Source of the DNA: Bacteroidales bacterium
GTDB lineage: Bacteria > Bacteroidota > Bacteroidia > Bacteroidales > UBA932
DNA: 64,000 nt
Direction of reading: 5' to 3'
Assembly (NCBI GenBank): GCA_017631875.1
Contig: JAGBSL010000078.1
Span: forward strand, 11,342 to 75,341
Shown: piece after piece, positions 28,007 to 35,717 of the stretch
How the letters are laid out: every line of letters begins with the position of its first letter
How positions within the stretch are numbered: position 1 is the first letter of the stretch
Translations under genes and position numbers: made by a program
The notes under the pieces: generated by a model
Database searches by the model: none
Told to the model about the DNA's origin: nothing
Seen by the model: the letters and a program-made list of their open reading frames with translations, nothing else

Positions 28007-28014
28007 TATATTTG
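28007..28014 (+). promoter_or_regulatory. -7 element ahead of the GIY-YIG/cyclase-fold operon
   Basis: TATATTTG at 28007-28014 matches TAnnTTTG; TTTC at 27983-27986 is a weak -33 at 20-base spacing. Transcription would begin close to the in-frame ATG at 28018. Confidence 0.45.
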
Positions 28015-28047
28015 TTAATGTTGTTATCAAGAAATAAATTACAAAAT

Positions 28048-28458
28048 ATGATCTTAAATATTAATTTCAAAGGATATTGGAGAGACGTAAATAAGCATGG
28101 AATTCCATCCACATCTGGAATATATCTTGTTTATGCTTGTACATATAATTCAGAAACTGATACTGTTAGTCTGAATAATCTAATTTATATAGGCCAGGCT
28201 GAAAATCTAAATGAACGTATAATGACCCACACTAAAAGATCTGAGTTTATCAAAGAAAGTGGTGGGGAAGAAAATTTGTGTTATTCCGTAGCGGAGGTTC
28301 CTGTGATTGATTTGAATATGGTTGAGAACGCATTAGTATATGCACAAAAACCACCGCTCAATGAGCGCTTAAAGGATAGGTATAGTTACTCTCAAGCTGA
28401 ATTTCATCTTGAAGGAAGATGTGCACTTATGAAGCATAAAGATTTTACTATTAGATAG
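28048..28458 (+). CDS. GIY-YIG domain protein
   Basis: GIY-YIG nucleases cut nucleic acid using a small alpha/beta fold. From ATG 28048 the product has 136 residues: SGIYLVYACTYNSETD, then NLIYIGQAENLNERIMTHTK, the paired GIY and YIG strands with the conserved Arg in NERI; a Glu-bearing segment VENALVYAQKPPLNERLKD follows. Earlier in-frame starts (ATG 28018, TTG 28012) are possible; 28048 starts just before the conserved region. One base separates its stop from the cyclase-fold gene, so the two form one operon. Whether it cuts DNA or is a binding adaptor is unknown. Confidence 0.72.
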   Translation: MILNINFKGYWRDVNKHGIPSTSGIYLVYACTYNSETDTVSLNNLIYIGQAENLNERIMTHTKRSEFIKESGGEENLCYSVAEVPVIDLNMVENALVYAQKPPLNERLKDRYSYSQAEFHLEGRCALMKHKDFTIR

Positions 28459-28459
28459 T

Positions 28460-29206
28460 ATGGCCAAAGCAAAAACGAATAAAAACCGCATAGTTGATAC
28501 TCCGGCTCACCAGTATTCTTGGGATGATGACAATGATAGGCTACTTCTCTATGCTGACATAATGGGATTTTCCCATCGAGTTAATAGTAGTAATCATTGT
28601 GACTTAAAGGAGGACTTGATTGCATTTAAACAAGCATGGGAGTCAAGACTAAAACCACTCCAAGCTAGTGACCATTTGAGAAGTGTACAATTTTCTGATT
28701 CCATATTAATTGTTGTAAATGGAACAAATTATAAAATGTTCAACTTAATAAGTAAGGCTGCAATATGCTTAATGCAGTGTGCGATTGAGTTAGGCTTTCC
28801 TATAAAAGGCGTAATATCCCAAGGTAAGTTCACGTATGATAGAGCAAAAGAATTATATTTTGGGACCCCACTAGTGAATGCTTATCTATTACACGAAGAG
28901 ATATATTATTATGGTATAGTCGTACACCATTCTGCTGAGCAAACTGTAAAGAAGTACGCAGATGTAAGTAATCCATATTCAAAAACAGAAATACCACTTA
29001 AAAAAGGAAAAGTGTCGCATTATCATTTATCGTGGCATTTGTTGAATAAAAATCTCAGTAAAGGGGATATTGGTAAAGATGTGAACGAATGGCTGGATAA
29101 TATAGAAGAACAAGTTTCTGGAGCCCCTCGTATATATGTTGACCATACAAGAAATGTTATAATGAAAGATACTTCTCAATGGGAGACTACATTAGATGCT
29201 GATTAG
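28460..29206 (+). CDS. Class III nucleotide-cyclase-fold protein
   Basis: The 248-residue product matches the layout of class III nucleotidyl cyclases. Strand 1 reads LLLYADIMGFS with a candidate metal-binding Asp at residue 33, and the hairpin reads VQFSDSILIVV with a second Asp at residue 80. These are followed by GFPIKGVISQGKF and YFGTPLVNAYLLHEEIYYYG. Both metal positions are intact, so activity is plausible. Enzymes of this superfamily make cAMP or cGMP and, in Pycsar anti-phage systems, cCMP or cUMP. The base made here cannot be read by eye. It is coupled to a GIY-YIG gene, and a TIR gene lies 1.2 kb downstream, but no cyclic-nucleotide-binding domain is evident in that TIR protein. Confidence 0.55.
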   Translation: MAKAKTNKNRIVDTPAHQYSWDDDNDRLLLYADIMGFSHRVNSSNHCDLKEDLIAFKQAWESRLKPLQASDHLRSVQFSDSILIVVNGTNYKMFNLISKAAICLMQCAIELGFPIKGVISQGKFTYDRAKELYFGTPLVNAYLLHEEIYYYGIVVHHSAEQTVKKYADVSNPYSKTEIPLKKGKVSHYHLSWHLLNKNLSKGDIGKDVNEWLDNIEEQVSGAPRIYVDHTRNVIMKDTSQWETTLDAD

Positions 29207-29379
29207 ATTATAATAATATTGTAATTTCTTCTGTGTAGTGCAAAAGGAACTGATAAAGGATTTTTGATTTGCCGATAGCTGATGAACTGAGCCTATTGCG
29301 GTGGGAGAGGTTGTGGAGAGGTGGGTTCGTGGGTTGTTCGTGCTAAGGGAATGTTTGACTAGAGTTTAGAATTAGATAT

Positions 29380-30087
29380 ATGAGTGAGTATATTGAGGCG
29401 TTTCTTCAATGTAATATGGATTCCTTAGAAGGAGACGAGTTGCGTTCTTCTCTAGAGGCTGTTCTAGCTGAAGAGAAAGTAGCAATTGAACTTTTTAAGA
29501 TTCAGATACAACATTGCAGTAAGCAGATTGATGGAATAAATGCCATTGCGGCAAGAAAGACCCCAACTCATGAACTTATGGCCAAGAAAAGGGCCTTTGA
29601 AGAACATAAGACAGTCTTGAATATTGCAGCGCAAATTCAACAGTGTTCTTATGAGGTTAAAGGGGTGCAAAAGATATTGTACTTTGAGAAGGGTGATTCA
29701 AGTCGGGAGAGAATTATTGCGGAGGTTTCGCTAATGGTATATGAGTGGTGTGAAGATTTGCTGGAGATGACAGGCAGAAAGTTTCAAAAGCTTGCTGAAG
29801 GACTTTTGATTCAGTCCGATTTGCTGAAGTTCAGGATTGCAAGGCAGAGGCTCAAAGATTTCTTTGATAGAGAGAAGGCATCCCTTTCTAGCGTGCGACA
29901 TAATGTTGGAGCCCATCGGGACCATGACTTTATGGCAGAAAGGGCTATTATAGATAAATTTGACTGGGTGAGAACAGTAGAACTTCTTTCTGAGTTTGAA
30001 CACTTGATAATGGGGGTGTCTCCATATGTGCAAACATTAATTTCTGCTGGACTTAATCAAATAGATCAGGCATTTAACAAGAATTGA
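29380..30087 (+). CDS. Helical protein with HEPN-like R-x5-H motif
   Basis: Not firmly recognised. The 235-residue sequence is predicted mostly helical with a coiled-coil-like first half, and contains SVRHNVGAHRD at residues 171-181, giving an Arg173-x5-His179 spacing like the R-x4-6-H motif of HEPN ribonucleases (AbiU2-type proteins have a similar RNxxAH segment). Island context with TIR, HNH and TOPRIM genes makes a defence role plausible. A 173-base gap without clear promoter precedes it. Confidence 0.5.
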   Translation: MSEYIEAFLQCNMDSLEGDELRSSLEAVLAEEKVAIELFKIQIQHCSKQIDGINAIAARKTPTHELMAKKRAFEEHKTVLNIAAQIQQCSYEVKGVQKILYFEKGDSSRERIIAEVSLMVYEWCEDLLEMTGRKFQKLAEGLLIQSDLLKFRIARQRLKDFFDREKASLSSVRHNVGAHRDHDFMAERAIIDKFDWVRTVELLSEFEHLIMGVSPYVQTLISAGLNQIDQAFNKN

Positions 30088-30164
30088 TGATAATCGTTTC
30101 TATAGATGAAAGATAGAGTACAATTCTTCTCGATATATAATATGAGCATTCCGCACTATTTTGA

Positions 30165-30365
30165 AAGGGCGGAGGAGGTTGTGTTAAGATATCGGAGCAT
30201 GTGCTTGAAACTAGTGGCGAATGTCTCGGACTGCAGATCCCGATGGGAGTCTATCATACGACAAGGTGCCTCGAGCCCGGCAGCGTGATTTTTGAAGCGA
30301 AGGATCGGGCTTATGATCCTGTGGGGACTGAGGAGGTTTGGGGAGGTAGAGAAATTGACAATTGA
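30165..30365 (+). pseudogene. 3' fragment of a wbuC-like cupin gene
   Basis: The frame reads CVKISEHVLETSGECLGLQI, then PMGVYHTTRCLEPGSVIFEA and KDRAYDPVGTEEVW before TGA. This matches the C-terminal half of the intact WbuC-like protein at 38110-38502 (IPAGQWHTLRALESGTVILE, MKDGAYEPIGAGDV). A TGA at 30162-30164 closes the frame upstream and no start or N-terminal cupin half is present. As with the intact copy, a TIR gene follows it immediately. Confidence 0.72.
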
Positions 30366-30370
30366 ACAAT

Positions 30371-31141
30371 ATGACCAATATTTACCGATTAGCAAAAGAT
30401 TGTGCGGATTTCATGTCTGCTAATATCACTAAGCAAAAGAATCGAATACATAGTGGAAATCTGATTTTCACCGACTATGATATCCTGGGAGATCTTAAGC
30501 AGTGGGAGATTATGCTGCAGAACTTATGTGCTGCGATGTCTCAGAGATATCCGTTAATGTCACAATACTTGAGCGATTGCATGCGCAAGTTCGATGAAGA
30601 GCCGATTGTGTACTTTTCGTCGATTTCAGCCATTATAGAATGTATCCTGTCACTTGAAAAAGAGAGTACGGGAAAGCGTGTATTTATCAGTCATTCTTCT
30701 AAAGATAAGCAGTATGTGACTGACTTTGTCAATCATATCTTGTGCTTGGGGATTGGCCTTTCTCTAGATAATATTTTTTGCACATCCATAGAAGATATGA
30801 CAATGAGGAATGGGGAAGATATTAGAATGCACATACAGGAAAATATACGTTCTGCAGAATACTCATTCCTTCTTATCTCTAATAATTATAAGGCTAGTGA
30901 GGTCTGTGTCAATGAGATGGGAGCAGTATGGGCGTATGAAGCTAATGTTAGACTATTTCTATTGCCCAATACGGATTTTACAAGTATCGGATGGCTTTGC
31001 GATACAAGAAAAGCCGATAAACTGACAGACTCTGTTGCCCTAGATAGACTCTATAAAGAAATGGTCGAGTATTTCTCATTAAAGGAAAACCTTATTCACT
31101 GGAGCCAGCAGCGGGAGATGTTTGTGGGGCGAGTGAGGTAG
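30371..31141 (+). CDS. TIR domain protein (short form)
   Basis: A 256-residue protein with an unrecognised helical N-terminal region of about 100 residues and a TIR_2-type domain from residue 103: RVFISHSSKDKQYVTDFVNH, FLLISNNYKASEVCVNEMGA, LLPNTDFTSIGWLC. The Glu in SEVCVNE corresponds by position to the catalytic Glu of NAD-cleaving TIR domains. It is a clear paralogue of the protein at 38809-40227 across the TIR domain. ATG 30371 is preferred to TTG 30362, which overlaps the wbuC relic. Its stop codon coincides with the end of a tRNA-Arg 3' half on the other strand. Confidence 0.78.
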   Translation: MTNIYRLAKDCADFMSANITKQKNRIHSGNLIFTDYDILGDLKQWEIMLQNLCAAMSQRYPLMSQYLSDCMRKFDEEPIVYFSSISAIIECILSLEKESTGKRVFISHSSKDKQYVTDFVNHILCLGIGLSLDNIFCTSIEDMTMRNGEDIRMHIQENIRSAEYSFLLISNNYKASEVCVNEMGAVWAYEANVRLFLLPNTDFTSIGWLCDTRKADKLTDSVALDRLYKEMVEYFSLKENLIHWSQQREMFVGRVR

Positions 31142-31184
31142 CCCCGAGCAGAATCGAACTGCCACCTAAAGTTTAGGAAACTTC
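31139..31184 (-). other. 3' half of a tRNA-Arg (CCT) gene, probable attachment-site relic
   Basis: On the minus strand the sequence folds as the 3' half of a tRNA. It has anticodon stem GAAGT/ACTTT around TTCCTAA (anticodon CCT), a 4-base variable loop, a T-arm GGCAG-TTCGATT-CTGCT, acceptor strand CGGGGCT and discriminator A, followed by CC. No matching 5' acceptor strand (AGCCCCG) is found within the next 60 bases. Such 3' fragments are left where integrases recombine into tRNA genes. Confidence 0.65.
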
Positions 31185-31229
31185 CATTCGTTTTGTCGGA
31201 TGAGATGGGGTAGTATGAGAATTGTTTGC

Positions 31230-31237
31230 TATATTTG
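31230..31237 (+). promoter_or_regulatory. -7 element ahead of the HNH-ATPase-TOPRIM operon
   Basis: TATATTTG lies 36 bases before ATG 31274. No good -33 partner is seen at the usual spacing, so this is a weak call. Confidence 0.4.
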
Positions 31238-31273
31238 TGGAGATATGAGATATCGTATAAGTTGACTATTGTT

Positions 31274-31660
31274 ATGAACGTAACGCAGGAATTACTATTG
31301 CAGGTTTGGAAAAAGGCCAAAGTAGAGCCTGGTTTTGATGAGAATATGTTCCGCAAGGATGCTTGTGGAGCATGGATTGTGTGGGATAAGTATGGTGTTC
31401 AGGATAATATGTATGGCTGGGAGATAGATCATATTTGGCCGGAAGCTCTGTTGAAACTTAAAGGTGTGTCTCAAGACATGATAGATGACTTAGCTAACCT
31501 CAGGCCCCTGCAACACCAGAATAATGCAGCCAAGGGTGACGACTATCCGTCTTATACGGCAGTAGTGACAGCTGAAGGGAATAAGAATATCCTTAAGGAA
31601 CAGAGCTTGGTTGTCAATGAAAAGGTGAGAACATTGTTGGAATCAAAGTTGTTTGCGTGA
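31274..31660 (+). CDS. HNH endonuclease-like protein heading an ATPase/TOPRIM operon
   Basis: A 128-residue protein with an HNH core (YGWEIDHIWPEAL, NLRPLQHQNNAAKGDDYPSY) and paralogous to the 27272-27565 product (shared RKDxCxAWI, YGWEIDHI, NLRPLQ, NNAA, VTAxG). ATG 31274 aligns with the paralogue's start. Its stop lies 1 base before the ATPase ATG, so the two are coupled. HNH plus ATPase is the composition of Septu (PtuB + PtuA), whereas ATPase plus DUF4435 is that of PARIS; here all three are together. Confidence 0.72.
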   Translation: MNVTQELLLQVWKKAKVEPGFDENMFRKDACGAWIVWDKYGVQDNMYGWEIDHIWPEALLKLKGVSQDMIDDLANLRPLQHQNNAAKGDDYPSYTAVVTAEGNKNILKEQSLVVNEKVRTLLESKLFA

Positions 31661-31661
31661 T

Positions 31662-32627
31662 ATGTTGAGGAAGATTACTATTAAAAAGTTGTATAATCTT
31701 TATGATTATGACATAGACATGGGACTGAATAATGGTCCCATTCATTTTATTACAGCGCCAAATGGATATGGTAAAACGACAATCCTTGAACTGGTTAATG
31801 CGATGTTGACAAGTCATTATGATGATTTGTCGAGAATTCCATTTGAGAGGATATCCTTATATTTTGATGATGATCTTGAGTTAAGAGCAGATCGAAAACA
31901 GCATTTTGAAGATGTTGATATTTCTCTTGATGTCCAGGAGAACCCCAAAGTGGAGTTAGTGGTGAGACTGTTCAGTCATAAAGCTGAAAATGTTGAAACC
32001 CTTGGTGAGATTTGTGTCCCGTCCGAACCGGATCAGTTGATGAAGGTAGATGGACGAGGCAATATTGATATGTTCCTTGTTTCTAAGACGTGTCACTATC
32101 TGACTGATAGCCGGTTGTTAAGGAAAAAGACTGATACGGCTGTAGCAGAGCATGAGATGGATTCTCTTAGCCTGAATGTATATGCAGAAAGACTTAAGCA
32201 AATCTTGAATGATCCCACTCAGCATGCTGCAAATGTTAGTAGGATAGAGGTTTTCAAAAAGATAGTTGACCGAAGTGATTTCTCTTCTAAGTACTTGGAG
32301 ATTAACAAACTGTTCGGATTCCGTTTTATCGCAAAGGACGAGTTGAGTACGAAGATATCTTTAAATTCCTTGTCTTCTGGAGAAAAACATTTGCTGATTC
32401 AGGTGTTTGAGTTGCTCTTCAATGCTCAGCAAGGTACGTTGGTTCTTATAGATGAACCGGAACTGTCATTCCATATGATGTGGCAGGTAAATTATCTGAA
32501 GATGATTCAGGAGATTGCTCAGGTAAGGGGCTTTCAGTATCTGATAGCAACACATTCTCCTCATATTTTCAATAATATGTGGTCGTTGACAACCGATTTG
32601 TATACTAATTCGCTAGGACATGAGTAG
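31662..32627 (+). CDS. ABC/SMC-like AAA ATPase (AriA/PtuA-like)
   Basis: A 321-residue soluble ATPase of the AAA_15/AAA_21 (OLD/RecF-like) type: Walker A APNGYGKTT at residues 32-40, an ABC signature LNSLSSGEKHLL, Walker B LVLIDEPELSFH and a switch histidine in LIATHSPHI. It is compact with only a short insert between Walker A and the signature. In PARIS the ATPase AriA holds the TOPRIM nuclease AriB until a phage trigger appears; in Septu the ATPase PtuA works with an HNH protein. Start at ATG 31662; a GTG at 31653 is also in frame. It overlaps the next gene by 8 bases. Confidence 0.8.
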   Translation: MLRKITIKKLYNLYDYDIDMGLNNGPIHFITAPNGYGKTTILELVNAMLTSHYDDLSRIPFERISLYFDDDLELRADRKQHFEDVDISLDVQENPKVELVVRLFSHKAENVETLGEICVPSEPDQLMKVDGRGNIDMFLVSKTCHYLTDSRLLRKKTDTAVAEHEMDSLSLNVYAERLKQILNDPTQHAANVSRIEVFKKIVDRSDFSSKYLEINKLFGFRFIAKDELSTKISLNSLSSGEKHLLIQVFELLFNAQQGTLVLIDEPELSFHMMWQVNYLKMIQEIAQVRGFQYLIATHSPHIFNNMWSLTTDLYTNSLGHE

Positions 32628-33477
32628 TATGGATGACAAGTCGTTGCGTTCCAATACCGATGAGCTGGCAGGTACGAAAGCGGCAATTAAGATGGCCATG
32701 CGCTCGCCAGTAGGTTCAAGAACGGTTTGGACAATTGTTGAGGGCGAAGAAGATGTGCGACTTTATAGTCGTATGCTTAACGAGGAAACGGTTACAATAA
32801 AGACCTCTGAAGGAAACGACGGAAGAAGAGGATATAAAAACGTTGAGTCCATAGTTGTAGAGATTGTAGCAGAGGAGCGTGATGCTAAGATATTCGGCAT
32901 AAGAGATCGCGACTATACTTCTTTTGAAGTTCCTACTCATGTTTTTCCCGATAATGTGTTTGTAACGGATAGACGTGATTTAGAGATGATGTTGTTGGAG
33001 GCTCCTTCTGTCAGTAGTGTGTTGACGAATTGGACTTCAGACTTCACAGAAGCGTTCTCAATAGCGCTGGAGGTCGGGGTTGTGCTCGGCCAATTGAGAC
33101 TATGCAATCATCTTTATGATCTGTCTTGTGTTTTTAGGGATAGGTTAAAGCAAAGTCATATATGGAACCAGAATACGCATAAGCTGGAGTTGGACTGGAG
33201 GCAGTATTGTAGGAGTATTTTGTACGAATACATAACAGATGAGGATATTACTGCTTTTATTTCTCATCATAAACTCGATGAGGTAAGTCCGTATGATATT
33301 TGTCGGGGTCATGATGTGTTGAAGTATTTATCATTAGCATTGGTCAAATTAGAATATAGCGTATCTTCTATAACAAGTAAGATGATAAATGCATATTCCA
33401 GACAAGATTTTCAGAACACTCACTTATATGCAGATATAAGTGAATGGCAGATGAAGAATAATGTTAGTGTAGTCTGA
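32620..33477 (+). CDS. DUF4435 TOPRIM-like protein (AriB-like)
   Basis: A 285-residue protein with the TOPRIM pattern of DUF4435/OLD-type nucleases. It has VEGEEDVRLYSRML with the first acidic residue Glu41, GIRDRDY with Asp96 and Asp98, and VTDRRDLEMMLLE. In PARIS the DUF4435 partner is released from the ATPase and cleaves host tRNA; the same is possible here but is inference. It overlaps the ATPase stop by 8 bases and ends 23 bases before a polysaccharide gene of very different base composition. Confidence 0.75.
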   Translation: MSSMDDKSLRSNTDELAGTKAAIKMAMRSPVGSRTVWTIVEGEEDVRLYSRMLNEETVTIKTSEGNDGRRGYKNVESIVVEIVAEERDAKIFGIRDRDYTSFEVPTHVFPDNVFVTDRRDLEMMLLEAPSVSSVLTNWTSDFTEAFSIALEVGVVLGQLRLCNHLYDLSCVFRDRLKQSHIWNQNTHKLELDWRQYCRSILYEYITDEDITAFISHHKLDEVSPYDICRGHDVLKYLSLALVKLEYSVSSITSKMINAYSRQDFQNTHLYADISEWQMKNNVSVV

Positions 33478-33500
33478 ATACAGTTGTAAGGTAATATCCT

Positions 33501-34565
33501 ATGAAAATCCTAATAACAGGAGCCGCAGGATTCATCGGCAGTAATCTGGTGAAGGCTGTGTTCGGTCAGATGCCGGAGGCGGTGGTTCTGGGTATCGATA
33601 ATATGAATGATTATTACGATGTCCGTTTGAAGGAGGAGAGGCTGGCGGAGCTGGAGGGCTATGCCGGTTTCGAGTTCGTGCGTGGCAATATCGCTGATAA
33701 GGCGCTGATTGACCGTGTGTTTGCGGAGTTTAAGCCGCAGATAGTTGTGAACCTTGCTGCGCAGGCGGGTGTGCGTTATTCAATTACCAATCCGGGAGCC
33801 TACATTGAGGCTAACTTGATCGGTTTCTATAATATTCTTGAGGCTTGTCGCAATTCTTATTCGCAGTATGAAGGGGGAGTGGAGCATCTGGTGTATGCTT
33901 CTTCGTCTTCGGTGTACGGCTCGAATAAGAAGGTGCCGTATTCGACCGATGACAAGGTGGACAATCCTGTGTCGCTTTATGCTGCGACGAAGAAGAGCAA
34001 TGAGCTGATGGCTCATGCATACAGCAAGCTGTACAACATTCCTTCTACAGGTCTTCGTTTCTTTACGGTGTATGGTCCTGCGGGTCGTCCGGATATGGCC
34101 TATTTCGGCTTTACCAATAAGCTTGTGAAGGGGGAGAAGATCCAGATCTTCAATTATGGAAACTGCAAGAGGGACTTTACGTATGTGGACGACATCGTTG
34201 AGGGAGTGTATCGTGTGATGCAGAAGGCTCCGGTGCGTTCTGTGGGCGAGGATGGGCTTCCTGTGCCTCCGTACGCGGTTTACAATATCGGTAACAGCAA
34301 TCCGGAGAATCTGCTGGAGTTCGTGGACATACTGCAGCAGGAGCTGGTGCGTGCGGGCGTTCTGCCTTTGGATTATGATTTCGAGGCGCATAAGGAGCTT
34401 GTGCCTATGCAGCCGGGCGATGTGCCCGTGACCTTCGCCGATACGTCGGCGCTTGAGCGCGACTTCGGCTTTAAGCCTTCGACTTCGCTTCGCGACGGCC
34501 TCAGGGCGTTCGCGGAGTGGTATGCAGGGTATTATGGATATAAGGATGGTGTGAAACTAAATTAA
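33501..34565 (+). CDS. UDP-glucuronate 4-epimerase-like SDR enzyme
   Basis: An extended SDR epimerase of 354 residues: Rossmann ITGAAGFIGSNLVKAV, the LAAQAGVRYSI segment typical of UDP-GlcA 4-epimerases, SSSSVYG, the catalytic YAATKKSNELMAHAYS, FTVYGPAGRPDMAYF, and KRDFTYVDDIVEGV. It would give UDP-GalA from the UDP-GlcA made by the dehydrogenase at 44450. GC-rich codon use marks a return to locus-type DNA after island 1. The next three genes follow within 15 bases or overlap. Confidence 0.87.
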   Translation: MKILITGAAGFIGSNLVKAVFGQMPEAVVLGIDNMNDYYDVRLKEERLAELEGYAGFEFVRGNIADKALIDRVFAEFKPQIVVNLAAQAGVRYSITNPGAYIEANLIGFYNILEACRNSYSQYEGGVEHLVYASSSSVYGSNKKVPYSTDDKVDNPVSLYAATKKSNELMAHAYSKLYNIPSTGLRFFTVYGPAGRPDMAYFGFTNKLVKGEKIQIFNYGNCKRDFTYVDDIVEGVYRVMQKAPVRSVGEDGLPVPPYAVYNIGNSNPENLLEFVDILQQELVRAGVLPLDYDFEAHKELVPMQPGDVPVTFADTSALERDFGFKPSTSLRDGLRAFAEWYAGYYGYKDGVKLN

Positions 34566-34574
34566 TCTCTTGTT

Positions 34575-35717
34575 ATGGAGGGTTATACTTATCATATATT
34601 TTCGCCTTATCGCGTGTGTCCGCTGGGTGCGCATGTTGACCACCAGCATGGACTGGTGACGGGCTTTGCATTTGACAAGGGCGTCGATCTGTGGTTCAAT
34701 CCTACGGAGGACGGCTCGGTGGCGTTGAAGAGCCTTACGTTTGAGGGCGAGATCTCCTTCGATGTGAGGAAGCCGGTGCAGATCAAGGAGGGCAACTGGG
34801 GCGATTATGCCCGTGGAGCCAAGTATGCGCTTAAGAAGCGTTTCGAGCTTCGCAGGGGCATCGAGGGCGTGATAAAGGGCAGTCTGCCGGTGGGAGGTCT
34901 TTCTAGCAGCGCTGCGGTGCTGACTGCATATGTGATGGCGCTGGCGAAGGCCAATGATATCGAGCTTTCGAAGATGGAGGTGATAAGGATCGCCAGTCAG
35001 GCTGAGCGTGAGTACATCGGGCTGACAAACGGTATCCTTGACCAGGCGTGTATCGTTCTGGGTGAGAAGGATTCGCTGCTGTTCCTTGATACTGACAGCG
35101 AGCAGTACCGCGTGATCAAGAAGAATCCTCGCATGCCGGAGTTCGAGATCGCGATCATCTTCTCGGGTCTGACCCGTAGTCTGGTTAGCAGCGATTATAA
35201 CCTCCGTGTTGCGGAGTGCAAAACTGCAGCGTGGAACATGATGGCGTATACAGGAATGCCTCTGAAGAGTCTTGACAAGACGTTCCTGCGCGATATTCCG
35301 AAGGAGACATACGAGCTGACGAAGGATAAGATGCCTCCTCGTTTTGCGCGTCGTGCGGAGCATTTCTACAGCGAGTACAAGCGTGTACGCAAGGGCGTGA
35401 CAGCTTGGGAGACAGGTAACCTGGAACTTTTCGGCAAGCTAAGCTATGAGAGCTGCGAGAGTTCCATTAAGAATTATGAGTGCGGCAGCGAGGAGCTGAT
35501 TGCCATTTATAATATCATGCGTCAGTGCGATGGCATTTACGGCGGCCGCTTCAGCGGAGCCGGCTTCAAGGGCGCATGCATTGCTCTCGTTGATCCTGCG
35601 AAGAAGGAGCAGATCCGTGAGCAGATCACAAGCGAGTATCTGCGTATGTTCCCTGAGTATGCTACGACATTCGAGATACATTTCTGTAAGACTGATGACG
35701 GAGCGAGATTCGTATGA
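34575..35717 (+). CDS. GHMP-family sugar kinase, galactokinase/galacturonokinase-like
   Basis: A 380-residue GHMP kinase: SPYRVCPLGAHVDHQHG at the N-terminus corresponds to the galactokinase signature GxHxDYxxG, the ATP loop is LPVGGLSSSAAVLTAY, and the C-terminal motif is GGRFSGAGFKGACIAL. The His-Gln pair in GAHVDHQ resembles plant galacturonokinase more than classical GalK. Next to a UDP-uronate epimerase and a nucleotidyltransferase this suggests salvage of galacturonate to UDP-GalA; the substrate is inference. Its stop overlaps the next ATG (ATGA). Confidence 0.75.
   Translation: MEGYTYHIFSPYRVCPLGAHVDHQHGLVTGFAFDKGVDLWFNPTEDGSVALKSLTFEGEISFDVRKPVQIKEGNWGDYARGAKYALKKRFELRRGIEGVIKGSLPVGGLSSSAAVLTAYVMALAKANDIELSKMEVIRIASQAEREYIGLTNGILDQACIVLGEKDSLLFLDTDSEQYRVIKKNPRMPEFEIAIIFSGLTRSLVSSDYNLRVAECKTAAWNMMAYTGMPLKSLDKTFLRDIPKETYELTKDKMPPRFARRAEHFYSEYKRVRKGVTAWETGNLELFGKLSYESCESSIKNYECGSEELIAIYNIMRQCDGIYGGRFSGAGFKGACIALVDPAKKEQIREQITSEYLRMFPEYATTFEIHFCKTDDGARFV

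Noticed and set aside
30371..31141. Pycsar effector for the upstream cyclase-fold protein
   Set aside because: The N-terminal 100 residues show no cyclic-nucleotide-binding pattern, and another gene plus a wbuC relic separate the two.
31139..31200. Complete functional tRNA-Arg gene
   Set aside because: No 5' acceptor strand pairing with CGGGGCT and no proper D-arm; only the 3' half is intact.
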